From: Planctomycetia bacterium
GTDB taxonomy: Bacteria; Planctomycetota; Planctomycetia; Pirellulales; JACPPG01
Reading direction: 5' to 3'
DNA length: 64,000 nt
Assembly: GCA_016191115.1 (NCBI GenBank)
Contig: JACPPG010000042.1
Span: forward strand, 34,300 to 98,299
Within the stretch, counting starts at the first letter, position 1. The number at the start of each line of letters is the position of its first letter. The position numbers and the translations under genes were made by a program. Positions 33,593 through 47,030 of the stretch are shown piece after piece. Under the pieces are notes generated by a model, which did not search any database, was not told the origin of the DNA, and saw only the letters and a list, made by a program, of their open reading frames with translations.

Positions 33593-35713
33593 ATGCGCTC
33601 TCTCCCTGCCACGGCCCGATGTTTTTCTCCGTTGCGAGTTGGCCTGGCAGGAGCGGTGATAGCCGTGCTGGTTGGCGGGAGGGCTTGGGGTGAGATCAGC
33701 AAGCCGGGGGACGAGGATCACAACGTCACCTTGGCCGTGGCCCAGCTATTGCGCACGCAGCACATCTCGAAGCACCCTCTGGACAACGAGATTTCGCACC
33801 GCTTCCTGGAGCGGTTTCTGAAGACGCTCGATCCGATGAAGCTGTACTTCGAGCAATCGGACGTCGACGCTTTCAAAAAGAGCCAGTTGGATCTGGACGA
33901 CGCGGCGCGGCGCGGAGACGTGCGTTTCGCGTACGACGTGTTCAACGTCTTCCTGCACCGGGTCGACGAGCGGATCAAGATGGTCGACGAACTATTGAAG
34001 ATGGACCACGACTTCACGGTGGACGAGGAAATGGTGATCGACCCCGAAGCCGCGACCTACGCCAAGGGGCCTTCCGAGGCCCGCGATCTGTGGCGCAAAC
34101 GGATCAAGTACGACCTGTTGCTGCAGAAGACAGCGAAGCCGAAGAAGTCGGCCGAAGCCAAGAACGGCGAAGGGGAACCGGAACCGAAGAAGACGGCCGA
34201 CAAGCCGGAAGACCCGCGCGAGAAGCTATCGAAGCGATATCACAACTTTGCCCGCCGCATGCACCAGATCGACAACGACGAGTTGCTGGAGATGTACCTG
34301 ACGGCTCTGACCACGTCGTTCGATCCGCATACGTCCTACATGTCGCCGCGAACCCTGGAGAATTTTGAGATCGAGATGCGGCTGCAGCTCGACGGGATCG
34401 GCGCGGCGCTGATGAGCGGCGACGACGGCTACACCGTGGTCAGCAAGATCGTGCCGGGTGGGGCCGCCGATAAGGACGGCCGTCTCAAGGCGGAGGACCG
34501 CGTGACGGGCGTCGGCCAGGGAGCGGGTGGCCCGATCGAGGACGTGGTCAACATGAAGCTCTCGGACGTGGTGCAGAAGATTCGCGGCCGGCGGGGAACG
34601 GTCGTTCGTCTGGAAGTGATGCCGATCGACACCACGGAGCGGAAGATCTACGACATCACGCGCGATGAGATCAAGCTGACGGACCAGGAGGCCCGCGGCC
34701 GCATCATCGAGCAGACCAAGGGGGGAACGACCTACCGCATCGGCGCGATCGACCTACCGAGCTTCTACATGGACATGGAAGGCGCGCGGCGCGACTTGCC
34801 CGATTTCAAGAGCACCACGCGGGACGTGCGCCGAATCCTCGACGACTTCAAATCGAAGGGCGTGCAAGCGGTGGTCCTGGACTTGCGCAACAACGGCGGC
34901 GGTTCGCTCACCGAGGCGATCAGCTTGACCGGCCTGTTCATCGACGAGGGACCGGTCGTGCAAGTCAAGGATTCGGAGGGGCGCGTGCAGCAGTACGACG
35001 ATATAGAGCGCGGCGCGGCGTGGGACGGACCGCTCGTGGTGTTGACCAACAAGCTCAGCGCGAGCGCCAGCGAGATTTTTGCCGGCGCGATCCAGGACTA
35101 TAAGCGCGGCCTGGTGGTCGGCGACCACGCGACGCATGGCAAGGGGACGGTCCAAAGCCTGCTCGACCTGTCGCGGCAGTTGTTGGGCCGCATCCCGAAC
35201 GCACCGCAGTTGGGCGCTCTGAAGATCACGATGCAAAAATTCTACAGGCCCGACGGCGACAGCACGCAAAACCGCGGAGTCGTGGCCGATATCGAGCTGC
35301 CGTGGCTGACCAGCGAATTGCCGGTGGGCGAGTCCGACCTGGACTATGCGCTGAGCTTTGACCGCGTGAACGAGGCGCCCTATCGCAAGTTGCAGCTCGT
35401 GGATCGACAGTTGACCGATCAGTTGAACACGCTGTCGGCGGAGCGGCGCAAGGAATCGTCCGAGTTCCAAGCGGTCGAGCGGCGGATTGTCCGCTACCAG
35501 GAGCAGAAAAACCGCAAGTCGGTGACCTTGAACGAGAAAAAGTTCCTGGCCGAGCGGGAGGAAGTGAACGCCGACAAGGAAGAAGAGCGGGAGTTCGAGG
35601 AATTGGCGAACAGGACGAAACCCGTGTTCGACCCCAACAACTTTTATAACCGCGAAGTTCTGGCGATTACCGTGGATTACCTGCAATTGACCAAGCTCGC
35701 CCGCGCCCGATAG
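33593..35713 (+). CDS. prc: C-terminal processing protease, Prc/Tsp type (S41)
   Basis: A 706-aa exported protease that trims or degrades periplasmic proteins from the C-terminus. ATG 33593 has AAAGGA upstream and begins a signal peptide. An N-terminal helical domain (HPLDNEISHRFLERFLKTLDP) carries a Lys/Glu-rich insert near 185-215. Then come TSFDPHTSYMSP, a PDZ domain (~270-345) and the S41 core. By comparison with E. coli Tsp, the catalytic residues are Ser491 in KLSASASEIF, Asp502 in IQDYKRG and Lys516 in THGKGT. The C-terminal charged region matches the Tsp tail domain. A strong terminator follows. Confidence 0.94.
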   Translation: MRSLPATARCFSPLRVGLAGAVIAVLVGGRAWGEISKPGDEDHNVTLAVAQLLRTQHISKHPLDNEISHRFLERFLKTLDPMKLYFEQSDVDAFKKSQLDLDDAARRGDVRFAYDVFNVFLHRVDERIKMVDELLKMDHDFTVDEEMVIDPEAATYAKGPSEARDLWRKRIKYDLLLQKTAKPKKSAEAKNGEGEPEPKKTADKPEDPREKLSKRYHNFARRMHQIDNDELLEMYLTALTTSFDPHTSYMSPRTLENFEIEMRLQLDGIGAALMSGDDGYTVVSKIVPGGAADKDGRLKAEDRVTGVGQGAGGPIEDVVNMKLSDVVQKIRGRRGTVVRLEVMPIDTTERKIYDITRDEIKLTDQEARGRIIEQTKGGTTYRIGAIDLPSFYMDMEGARRDLPDFKSTTRDVRRILDDFKSKGVQAVVLDLRNNGGGSLTEAISLTGLFIDEGPVVQVKDSEGRVQQYDDIERGAAWDGPLVVLTNKLSASASEIFAGAIQDYKRGLVVGDHATHGKGTVQSLLDLSRQLLGRIPNAPQLGALKITMQKFYRPDGDSTQNRGVVADIELPWLTSELPVGESDLDYALSFDRVNEAPYRKLQLVDRQLTDQLNTLSAERRKESSEFQAVERRIVRYQEQKNRKSVTLNEKKFLAEREEVNADKEEEREFEELANRTKPVFDPNNFYNREVLAITVDYLQLTKLARAR

Positions 35714-35753
35714 CGGTGGCAGGCGATTCAGCTTTCGATCACACTTGCCGATC

Positions 35754-35787
35754 AGCCCAGGCGTTTGAAAAACGCCTGGGCTTTTTT
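35754..35787 (+). terminator. Rho-independent terminator after prc
   Basis: A perfect 13-bp stem (AGCCCAGGCGTTT with its complement), a GAA loop and a TTTTT run, 41 bp after the prc stop. The 260 bp that follow, up to the DUF1571 gene, show no recognisable gene or repeat. Confidence 0.9.
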
Positions 35788-36046
35788 ATCGCGGCACGCG
35801 GGCCGCTTTCCTTCGAAGGCGCCCGTTGATTCGCGTGGCCAATGCGCCCGGGTTGCCGGGACCTTTTTGCTTATTTTCCGTGCCCGGCCGTGCCGACGAT
35901 TGCTGATAGGGCACCAAAGCGGTCGTAGGCCACGCCCCATGGGCGGTCGCGGCCCGGCCTCCTTTCCGAAAAGGCCGCCGAGAGGCGCCGGCGACCACTG
36001 GCGCTCACGGGGCCGGATCCCGCCCTAACACCTTTGGATCGAGCCT

Positions 36047-36961
36047 ATGCGAGCCGAGGTCGTCAGGCCGCCGCCGGGCATCGCCCGCGTGTCTCTCGGC
36101 GAGGTCCGCCGCCATCCCGTGGAGTTGGGCGTTTGCGTGGGAGTCTTGGGGCTGGTTCTCGTCGGCATCGCCACCGCCAGACACACGGCCCCCAGCGCGG
36201 TGGAATCGGTGGTCAAGCGTGTCCCGCTCGCCGAGCCAGCGCCTTTGCTGACTGGCGCCGCGGCGACACGGTTCTGCCTTCTGTTGTTGAACCAGGCTCG
36301 GGAGAAACTCGACGACGTGCACTCGATGCGCGCCGTGCTTCACACCCGCGACCGGATCGATGGCGTACTGGCGGACCTCGCGGTGATCGCCTTGCAGGTC
36401 CGCCGCGACCCGCTGAGCGTCCACATCCGCTGGCGCAGCCCCGAAAGCGGCCGCGAGCTTGTCTGGGTCGAGAACGCCAACGAAGCGGCGACCGTGTCGG
36501 CGCGACAAGGGGGCCACACAGCGAGTGCGATCGTCCCGCTCGACCCGGCTAATGAGTCGGTGCGACAGTTTACTCCGCGTCCGATCGCCGAGCTGGCGCT
36601 TTGGGCGCTCAACGGGCGGCTGCTTGACTATGTCAAAGGGCTGGACGAGGCCGCCGGCTGTCAGATGATCGACGGCGTTCAGATCGATGGCCGTCCGTGC
36701 TGGATGTTTCGTTTTGTCGAGCACTATTCCGGGACCACGCGCAAGCACGAGGTGGCGCGCGTGTGCATCGACCGATCGCTGGAGCTGCCAGTGGCCGCCG
36801 AATTCCATGACGGCGCGCGCCATCCGCGGCGCGAATCGACGCTCGTCGAATCGTGGGCCGTCACCAACTTGGAGTTGAATCCCGAGCTGGGAGACAGCGA
36901 TTTCCGACTCCGCGACGCGGAGGATGTGGCGGGCCAGAAAGCGACTGTCGCCCACCCCTAG
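36047..36961 (+). CDS. DUF1571 family protein
   Basis: A 304-aa protein with a single N-terminal membrane anchor (about residues 27-43, GVCVGVLGLVLVGIA). The exported domain is of the DUF1571 type, seen mostly in Planctomycetes. Landmarks are VLHTRDRIDGVLADLAVIALQVRRDPLSV, WRSPESGRELVWVENAN and CWMFRFVEHY. The fold recalls lipoprotein-carrier (LolA-like) beta-structures, but that is an impression. ATG 36047 follows a stretch without other coding potential. Role unknown. Confidence 0.78.
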   Translation: MRAEVVRPPPGIARVSLGEVRRHPVELGVCVGVLGLVLVGIATARHTAPSAVESVVKRVPLAEPAPLLTGAAATRFCLLLLNQAREKLDDVHSMRAVLHTRDRIDGVLADLAVIALQVRRDPLSVHIRWRSPESGRELVWVENANEAATVSARQGGHTASAIVPLDPANESVRQFTPRPIAELALWALNGRLLDYVKGLDEAAGCQMIDGVQIDGRPCWMFRFVEHYSGTTRKHEVARVCIDRSLELPVAAEFHDGARHPRRESTLVESWAVTNLELNPELGDSDFRLRDAEDVAGQKATVAHP

Positions 36962-36999
36962 CTCCCCTACGGCAGCCGACACCACCGTAAGCGGCACTT

Positions 37000-37116
37000 C
37001 TAAAATGGCCACCCGCGGACCCACGCGTACGCCAAAAGGCCCAACAGAGGGAAAAGCACGAAAATCGTCGCGTAGGTAAAGAGCGACGTCCAAGTGTGCC
37101 GCGGCCAGCGCGCCAT
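37000..37116 (-). CDS. Possible 38-aa membrane peptide
   Basis: From ATG 37116: MARWPRHTWTS, then one clear transmembrane helix (YATIFVLFPLLGLLAYAW) and a short RGWPF tail. The N-in basic, single-span layout is that of many small membrane proteins. There is no strong ribosome-binding site and the family is not recognised. It lies downstream of the membrane protein gene on the same strand. Confidence 0.4.
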   Translation of the reverse strand: MARWPRHTWTSLFTYATIFVLFPLLGLLAYAWVRGWPF

Positions 37117-37255
37117 GTGAGCGATCCCGCGATGGAATTGAGCAGTCCCCACGATGGTTCTTGCACGAGCGACCCGCACCAAATTATGGGTTGCCCCCGC
37201 TGTGAGACAAGGAGGCTGTCTTCGCTGGCGACGCACGTCTCGCGACCATATCGTG

Positions 37256-38104
37256 CTATTCGACGCCAGGATCGTGCGCGGCCCGGACCTCCAGCACGAT
37301 CCTCGCTGCCGTGACGTCCGTCGCGGTTCGCTTAAGGTCGAATCGGGCCCCGTGCGGCAGCAATTGCCCCAGCTTGATCCGCGCCGCGGGTCCGGAAACC
37401 TGCCGGTATTCAAGGCGGGGCACCCGCGCGAAGGGCGGGCAAAACGCGACGTGGACGTGCGCCGTCGCCTGGCCAGGCACGAAGCGCGCGGCCAATACGC
37501 CCGAAAGCACGTCGTTGCCATCGGCCGTCTGCACGCGCTCGATCCGTACGCAGTCACCGCGGGCCTGCTGCGCTCCCGATTGCTCGAGCAGGCCGCCAGA
37601 CTTGTCGAGGCGACCGGCGGGAATGTCCTGGCGGCGCGGCCACCGAAAGCCACTTGGCGAACGCCACGTGAGCGACCCCGCGTTCCGGCTCCCAAGGACC
37701 CACAGGGTCAGCGCCTCCTCGGCCATCGGGATCAGCCACACCAACGCGATGACCGCCTTCGGAGCGGTGCTCTCCGACAGTGCCCAGGCCGTCGTCAACA
37801 AGGCCGTCAGGGGCAACAGCAGGACCAGCCATTCGACCGCGCCGCCCGTGGCGCGGCGCTGACACACAATCCACGCGGCACGCGCCGCAGCCGCCAGCAC
37901 CACGGCCAGAATCACCCACGCTAGCAACCAGCCAGGCGCGGCGCCGGCCTGGGCGGCTCCCGCCAGACGGCGCGCAAGGATCGTGACGGCGGCCAGAGAT
38001 TGCACGGCGATCACGAGCCAGACAAATAGCGGGGCAAGCTCGACCGCCAGCGGCAAGAAGGCGCCGCGCCAGATTCGTTCCGTGACAGTCGACTGCGATT
38101 CCAT
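37256..38104 (-). CDS. Membrane protein of unknown function
   Basis: A 282-aa protein from ATG 38104. The N-terminal half has about four hydrophobic segments (about 13-45, 58-80, 90-108, 113-132), including FVWLVIAVQSLAAVTILA and WLLAWVILAVVLAAAARAAW. The C-terminal ~145 residues are soluble and beta-rich, with VHVAFCPPFARVPRLEYRQV and ending in VLEVRAAHDPGVE. I do not recognise the family. The start lies 32 bp downstream of the metK stop on the same strand, so it probably reads from the metK transcript. Confidence 0.6.
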   Translation of the reverse strand: MESQSTVTERIWRGAFLPLAVELAPLFVWLVIAVQSLAAVTILARRLAGAAQAGAAPGWLLAWVILAVVLAAAARAAWIVCQRRATGGAVEWLVLLLPLTALLTTAWALSESTAPKAVIALVWLIPMAEEALTLWVLGSRNAGSLTWRSPSGFRWPRRQDIPAGRLDKSGGLLEQSGAQQARGDCVRIERVQTADGNDVLSGVLAARFVPGQATAHVHVAFCPPFARVPRLEYRQVSGPAARIKLGQLLPHGARFDLKRTATDVTAARIVLEVRAAHDPGVE

Positions 38105-38136
38105 GCGGTCGATTCCGACTCCTGGCGGCCCCGACG

Positions 38137-39321
38137 CTAGCGCGCGAGAGCTTCCACTCCGGCGGCCTCGCTCAGGTCGCTGCCGCGATGAGTGCTCTCC
38201 CAGGTGAACTCAGGCTCGGACCGGCCGAAATGCCCGCCGGCCGCCGTCAACCGGTAGATCGGCCGCCGCAGATCGAGATAGTCGATGATGCGTCCGGGCC
38301 GCAGCGGAAACAACTCGCGCACCAGCTCGCAGATCCGCGCGTCGTCGAGCCGGCCCGTGCCGTCGGTATCGACGTGGACGCTCACGGGGTCCGAGACGCC
38401 GATGGCGTACGCCAACTGCACCTCGCAGCGATCGGCCAGCCCGGCGGCGACGATGTTCTTGGCCACGTGCCGCGCCATGTAGGCGGCGCTGCGATCGACC
38501 TTGGTCGGGTCCTTGCCGCTGAAGGCGCCGCCCCCGTGCCGTCCCCAGCCGCCATAGGTGTCGACGATGATTTTCCGCCCCGTAAGCCCGCAATCGCCTT
38601 GCGGCCCTCCGACCTCGAACCGGCCGGTCGGATTGATGTGATAAGTGATGTCGTTGCCCATCAGGTCGGCCGGCAGGATAGGCTTCACGACGCGGTTGAT
38701 CACGTAGTCGCGAATCTGTGCGTGCGTGGCCTTGGGGGCGTGCTGCGTGGAGACGACCACGGTGTCGATCCGCACCGGACGGCTGCCGTCGAACTCGACC
38801 GTCACCTGGCTCTTGGCGTCGGGCCGCAGCCAGTCGACGTCGCCGCGGCGGCGGGCCGCGGTCAATTCGTTCGTGATCCGGTGCGCCAGCGCAATCGGCA
38901 GCGGCATCAGTTCCGGAGTGTCATTGCAGGCATAGCCGAACATGAGTCCCTGGTCACCCGCCCCGATCTCCTTGCCCTTGGCGGCGTTCTCGTCGACGCC
39001 CATGGCGATGTCGGGGCTTTGCTTGCCCAGGGCGATCATCACCGCGCAGGTGTCGGCGCAGATGCCCATGTGGTCGTCGGTGTAACCCACGTCGCGGATG
39101 ACGTTCCGCACGACTTCCGCGTATTCGACCGTGGCCTTGGTCGTGATCTCGCCGGCGACGATGGCGATGCCGGTCGTCACCATGGTTTCGCAGGCCACGC
39201 GACTGGTGGGATCGCGGGCCAATAGCGCATCGAGAACCCCGTCGGAAATCTGGTCGGCAAGCTTGTCGGGATGGCCCATGCTGACCGATTCGCTGGTGAA
39301 CAAGAACTTGCCGGATGCCAC
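38137..39321 (-). CDS. metK: S-adenosylmethionine synthetase
   Basis: Makes SAM from methionine and ATP. It is 394 aa from a GTG start at 39321, chosen because GGGAGGG lies about 9 nt upstream and the family N-terminus [16 protein letters not shown] follows at once. Signature motifs [12 protein letters not shown] and [19 protein letters not shown] are both present, with the substrate loop [17 protein letters not shown]. Length is normal. No SAM riboswitch was recognised in the 106 bp upstream. Confidence 0.96.
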   Translation of the reverse strand: MASGKFLFTSESVSMGHPDKLADQISDGVLDALLARDPTSRVACETMVTTGIAIVAGEITTKATVEYAEVVRNVIRDVGYTDDHMGICADTCAVMIALGKQSPDIAMGVDENAAKGKEIGAGDQGLMFGYACNDTPELMPLPIALAHRITNELTAARRRGDVDWLRPDAKSQVTVEFDGSRPVRIDTVVVSTQHAPKATHAQIRDYVINRVVKPILPADLMGNDITYHINPTGRFEVGGPQGDCGLTGRKIIVDTYGGWGRHGGGAFSGKDPTKVDRSAAYMARHVAKNIVAAGLADRCEVQLAYAIGVSDPVSVHVDTDGTGRLDDARICELVRELFPLRPGRIIDYLDLRRPIYRLTAAGGHFGRSEPEFTWESTHRGSDLSEAAGVEALAR

Positions 39322-39427
39322 TAGTGGTCCCTCCCAAGGGAAATAATAAGGCGTTGGCGCGGGCGCTGAGCAGCCCAAAGCTGGCCCATTATAGGCTGCC
39401 CGGCGGGGCACGAGCAACCGCGGCACT

Positions 39428-40744
39428 TTATGCGGCGTGGCGGCCGCGCGGTTCGGCCGCCGCCGCCGGGTCGAGGAGCTGCTCGATGAGGTCGATCGTC
39501 CGGCGCGTTGCGCCAAGCTGGCTGGCAACCAGGGCGCTCGCTCGCTGTCCCAAGCCGGCCGCATAAGTGCGATCCGACAGGCAGCGCTCGACGAACGCCG
39601 TGAGGTCGTCGCCGTTTTGGACAACGACCGCCGCGCGGGCGGCAAGCAACAGAGCGACGATATCGCGGAAATTCCGCGTGTTGGGGCCGAAGGAGACGGC
39701 CGTGCCGTAGGCGGCCGGCTCGATCATGTTCTGCCCGCCGCGCTTGTGCAGACTGCCGCCCACGAAGGCGATATCCGCGGTCCCCCACCACGCGCCCAGC
39801 TCTCCGACCGTATCGACCAAGAGCACGCGTGCCACCGAATTGGCGCCCTCGGCGGCCAGGCGGCTGCGGCGTCGCCAGGCGACGCCTGATGCGGCCAAAA
39901 GCGCCGCCACTTCCTCGAACCGCTCGGGGTGTCGCGGCACGAGGACCAGCCGCAATCGCGGCCAGCGCCCGCGGAGCTTTTCGAAAGCGGCCAGCGCCCG
40001 CGACTCCTCGGGGTGCTGCGTGCTGCCTGCCAAGAAGACGACGTCGTCGTCGGCAAAGGCGGCCACGCGGCGCAGGTCAACGGTCGTGGGGTTCGTTCGA
40101 TCGGTCTGCGCACCGTCGAATTTCATCGAGCCGGTGACGTGGATGGCGCTTGTGCGGGCGCCCAGGGCCCGGAAGCGCTCGGCATATTCTTCGTTTTGCG
40201 CGGCGATCAAATCGAGACGGCCCATCAACCAGCGGGCGAGCAGGCGAACCCGCCGATAGCCGCGAAAGCTGTGCTCGCTCAGCCGGCCATTGACGACGGC
40301 CACGCGCGCCGCGGCCTCGTGCGCTGCGCGAATCAAATTGGGCCACAACTCGAGCTCGGCCAGCACCAGGCAGTCGGGCCGGATTCGCCGCATCGCGCGG
40401 CGGGTGGCCCAACTGAAATCCAAGGGACAGGCGAAGACCAGACAGTCAGGGTATTTTTTCTTGGCCAGCGTCAGTCCCGCCATGCTGGTCGCCGAGATGA
40501 CGCATTCCCAATCGGGCCGGCGGCGGCGCATCTCGGCCAGAAGCGGCGCAAGCAGGTTCACCTCGCCGACGCTGACCGCGTGCAACCACAGGCATCGCCG
40601 CTGGCCCTGACGAACGGGCACTTGCCCCAGGAACTTGGCGGCGAGGCCTGCGCGGTATTTGCCCTTGCGCAAGCCCTCGTAAACTAACCACGGTGAAGCG
40701 AGAAGCAGAACGACGAGATACACGAGATTCAGCAGATACGGCAC
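39428..40744 (-). CDS. waaA: 3-deoxy-D-manno-octulosonic acid transferase
   Basis: Adds Kdo to lipid IVA in lipopolysaccharide synthesis. It has 438 aa from a GTG start at 40744 with AAAGGA upstream. An N-terminal membrane anchor ([18 protein letters not shown]) is followed by the glycosyltransferase halves: [50 protein letters not shown] and [19 protein letters not shown]. Its presence supports an outer membrane with lipid A. It starts 30 bp after the secA stop on the same strand. Confidence 0.95.
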   Translation of the reverse strand: MPYLLNLVYLVVLLLASPWLVYEGLRKGKYRAGLAAKFLGQVPVRQGQRRCLWLHAVSVGEVNLLAPLLAEMRRRRPDWECVISATSMAGLTLAKKKYPDCLVFACPLDFSWATRRAMRRIRPDCLVLAELELWPNLIRAAHEAAARVAVVNGRLSEHSFRGYRRVRLLARWLMGRLDLIAAQNEEYAERFRALGARTSAIHVTGSMKFDGAQTDRTNPTTVDLRRVAAFADDDVVFLAGSTQHPEESRALAAFEKLRGRWPRLRLVLVPRHPERFEEVAALLAASGVAWRRRSRLAAEGANSVARVLLVDTVGELGAWWGTADIAFVGGSLHKRGGQNMIEPAAYGTAVSFGPNTRNFRDIVALLLAARAAVVVQNGDDLTAFVERCLSDRTYAAGLGQRASALVASQLGATRRTIDLIEQLLDPAAAAEPRGRHAA

Positions 40745-40774
40745 CGGGGCGTCCTTTCCCGTGCGATGACGTGC

Positions 40775-44482
<3,708 letters not shown>

Positions 44483-44739
44483 AGCCGAGAGTGGGCGCAA
44501 AGCACTGCGCCGTTTGAAGATTGTTGGCAAAGCGGCAGCTCACGAGGCGGCCGCCGTAAAACACTAGAGATTGCGCAAGCTTTTCCAGCGACGAAGTTTA
44601 TAGCTTATTCTACGGGGGGTCAAGAACGCTTGTTCGGCCCGTTTGGGGTGGGCGGCGGTTGCGCCAGGCTGCTAAGCCCGAAGGCCATTTGGCCAACAAT
44701 CGGCCGAGCGCCAGGCTGTTTCCGTACTGCCGGCTGCTC

Positions 44740-45816
44740 TCAGCTCCAGCGGAACAGCCGCAGGGCCACCAGGAACGACACACCCCCCCAGGCCGCCAGG
44801 GCGGCCACGTTGCCGGCCTGGCCCACGAGCGATGAGCCCTCGAGCATCACGCCCCGTAGCGCCTCGATCAGTTGCGTCAGCGGCAGGGCGTGGATGAACG
44901 GCTGCGCCACCTCGGGAAACCGTTCGGACGAGAAGAAGATGCCCGACAGAATCCACATCGGCAGCATGACCAGGTTCATCAAGCCCGATACCGCCTCAAG
45001 TGTCTTGGCGCGGCTAGCGACCAACAGGCCGATCCCCGCGAAGCTAAATGCGCCCAACAGAATCAGCACGATCACCGATAGCACGCTGCCCTGGTTTTGA
45101 ACGCCAAAGGCCAGCCGCGCGAAGACCAACAGCACGACCACCTCGGGCACCATGAACAACAAACGGCTGGTCATCACCCCGGCCAGAAAGTGGCTTTTGC
45201 GCATGGGCGTGGCCAGCAGCCGCTTGAGCAGCTTGCGGATGCGCATTTCGACGGTGACAAAGCCGACGCCCCACAGGCCGCCCGCCATCAGGCTCATGCC
45301 CAACAGGCCAGGAACCAGGAAGTCGATATAGCGTCCGCCGGGCTCGGCCATTTCGCGTTCGGCGGTCGGCACGGGATCGGTGCGGCCGGCGGCCCGCTGC
45401 AACGCGTCGTCGACGGAGTTGCGCGCAAGCATGCTCTCCGGGCGGCCACGGTCGAACCAGTAATCATATTTCGGCTGCGACTCGGAGCCAGGAATCACCA
45501 CCATATCGGTACGCCCCATGCGCAGCCGCAACCGGCACTCTTCCAGGTCGCCTTGGTGGATGACAAACCGCTCGTCCTCGGCAAGCGCTTTGACGACCGC
45601 TTCCGCGCCCGGGCGGGACTGCACATCGACCGTGATCGGACGATCGGGTTGGCTGCGAAACGCGATCCCCAGCGCCACCACCATCAACATCGGGAAGCCG
45701 TAGGCCCAGAACACGGCCTCCGGCTCGCGATAGAACTCACGCACGCGCGATAGCACGATCTGCACGAGCGGATGGCGGGCGAGTGGACGACGGTTAGTTT
45801 CGGCCGCGCGCTTCAT
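44740..45816 (-). CDS. ABC-2 type exporter, permease
   Basis: A 358-aa ABC-2 permease. It has one N-terminal transmembrane helix (AVFWAYGFPMLMVVALGIAF), a periplasmic loop of ~120 residues, then five more spans with FLVPGLLGMSLMAGGLWGVG, LLFMVPEVVVLLVFARLAFG, LLGAFSFAGIGLLVAS and NLVMLPMWILSGIFFSSERFP, the last a typical ABC-2 motif. It overlaps the ATPase gene by 4 bp (ATGA), so the two are translationally coupled. The substrate is unknown; relatives export drugs or polymers. Confidence 0.92.
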   Translation of the reverse strand: MKRAAETNRRPLARHPLVQIVLSRVREFYREPEAVFWAYGFPMLMVVALGIAFRSQPDRPITVDVQSRPGAEAVVKALAEDERFVIHQGDLEECRLRLRMGRTDMVVIPGSESQPKYDYWFDRGRPESMLARNSVDDALQRAAGRTDPVPTAEREMAEPGGRYIDFLVPGLLGMSLMAGGLWGVGFVTVEMRIRKLLKRLLATPMRKSHFLAGVMTSRLLFMVPEVVVLLVFARLAFGVQNQGSVLSVIVLILLGAFSFAGIGLLVASRAKTLEAVSGLMNLVMLPMWILSGIFFSSERFPEVAQPFIHALPLTQLIEALRGVMLEGSSLVGQAGNVAALAAWGGVSFLVALRLFRWS

Positions 45817-46769
45817 GGGGGCGCGTCCTCCTCGTTCAAGTGCCGGCCGGCCAACTGCACGAAGACGTCCTCCAGACTGGCGTGGCGCGTGGTGAGATTC
45901 GCCAGCTCGAGGCCCCGCGCCGACAGCTCGGCCAAGAGCGCCGGCAGCGCGACGTGCGGCTCGGCCACGGAAAGACTGTAGTGATCGGCTTCACACCGGG
46001 CCGATTGCACGGCCGGCAGCGCGGCGAACTGAGACGGCGCGACCGACGGAGCCCTTCCGTCGCCGGCAAGCGCGAAATCGATGACGTGCTCGCCGCCGAG
46101 CGTGGCGATCAGCTCGCGCGGCGTGCCCAACGCGATGACTTTGCCGGCATCGACGATGGCCACGCGGTCGCACAGGCGTTCGGCTTCGTCCATGTAGTGG
46201 GTCGTCAAAAGCACGGTCCGCCCGCGTCGGCGGAAATCGCGGATAATCTCCCACAGTTCGCGCCGCGATTGCGGGTCGAGGCCGGTGGTCGGCTCATCCA
46301 AAAACAGGAGTTGCGGGTCGCCGACTAGCGCGCAGGCGACGGCCAGGCGTTGCCGCTGCCCGCCCGACAGCTTGACGACCCACGTGCCGCTCTTGTCTTG
46401 GAGCGACACGAAGCGAAGGACCTCTTCGGGTTCGAGGCCCTGATTGTAGAAGCTGCGGAATAGTTCCAGCGTTTCACCGACGGAAAGCTTGTCGGCCAGC
46501 TTGGTTTCTTGCAGCGAGATGCCAATCCGCTGCTTGATCCGCTGGTCGTCGCGTCCCCAACGCATGCCCAGGACTTCCACGTCGCCGCTGGTGGCCGTGA
46601 GCAGTCCTTCCAGGATTTCGATCGTCGTGGTCTTGCCCGCCCCGTTGGGGCCCAGCAGGCCGAAGCATTCTCCTTCTTCGACGGCGAGGTCCAAGCCACG
46701 CACCGCGTCGACGGGCGGCCGGCCTTCGTAGCGCTTGAACAGGTTGGCGCAGCGGATAGCAAGCGGCAT
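45813..46769 (-). CDS. ABC exporter, ATP-binding subunit
   Basis: A 318-aa ATPase with Walker A GPNGAGKTTTIEILEGLL, Q-loop GISLQETKLADKLSV, signature LSGGQRQRLAVACALVG, Walker B LLFLDEPTTGLDP and switch His LLTTHYMDEAERLCD. The ~90-residue C-terminal extension, ending in LTTRHASLEDVFVQLAGR, is typical of CcmA/DrrA-like partners of ABC-2 permeases. The start at ATG 46769 is followed by the usual N-terminus. An R2 element lies 84 bp upstream, in the region where the promoter would be. Confidence 0.94.
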   Translation of the reverse strand: MPLAIRCANLFKRYEGRPPVDAVRGLDLAVEEGECFGLLGPNGAGKTTTIEILEGLLTATSGDVEVLGMRWGRDDQRIKQRIGISLQETKLADKLSVGETLELFRSFYNQGLEPEEVLRFVSLQDKSGTWVVKLSGGQRQRLAVACALVGDPQLLFLDEPTTGLDPQSRRELWEIIRDFRRRGRTVLLTTHYMDEAERLCDRVAIVDAGKVIALGTPRELIATLGGEHVIDFALAGDGRAPSVAPSQFAALPAVQSARCEADHYSLSVAEPHVALPALLAELSARGLELANLTTRHASLEDVFVQLAGRHLNEEDAPP

Positions 46770-46852
46770 GGGCGATCAATCGGGATGGAGACAGCTACGG
46801 GGCGAGCCGCGTCATGAATTCGTTTCGAGTCACTGGCGAAGCCAGTGGCGCG

Positions 46853-46975
46853 AGGAGACCTGCAAAGTCCGGGGTCTGGCTCATTTTTCGGCACATGCGG
46901 TTCTCGATTCTTCCGACGGACTTTCCGCCGACAAATGTGCCTGACCCCCCTCTCCCAGGACTTTGCAGTTCTCCT
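46853..46975 (+). repeat. R2 element, complete copy with 12-bp duplication
   Basis: A 123-bp imperfect palindrome with ends AGGAGACCTGCAAAG and CTTTGCAGTTCTCCT. GCCAGTGGCGCG occurs immediately before (46841-46852) and immediately after (46976-46987), a perfect 12-bp target-site duplication. Another complete copy is at 63616-63735 (reverse) and a partial one at 32381-32462. No coding capacity. Confidence 0.85.
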
Positions 46976-47030
46976 GCCAGTGGCGCGAGATCTCTTCGGA
47001 GCAATGGCCGCGCTCGCTTACAATCTCAAG

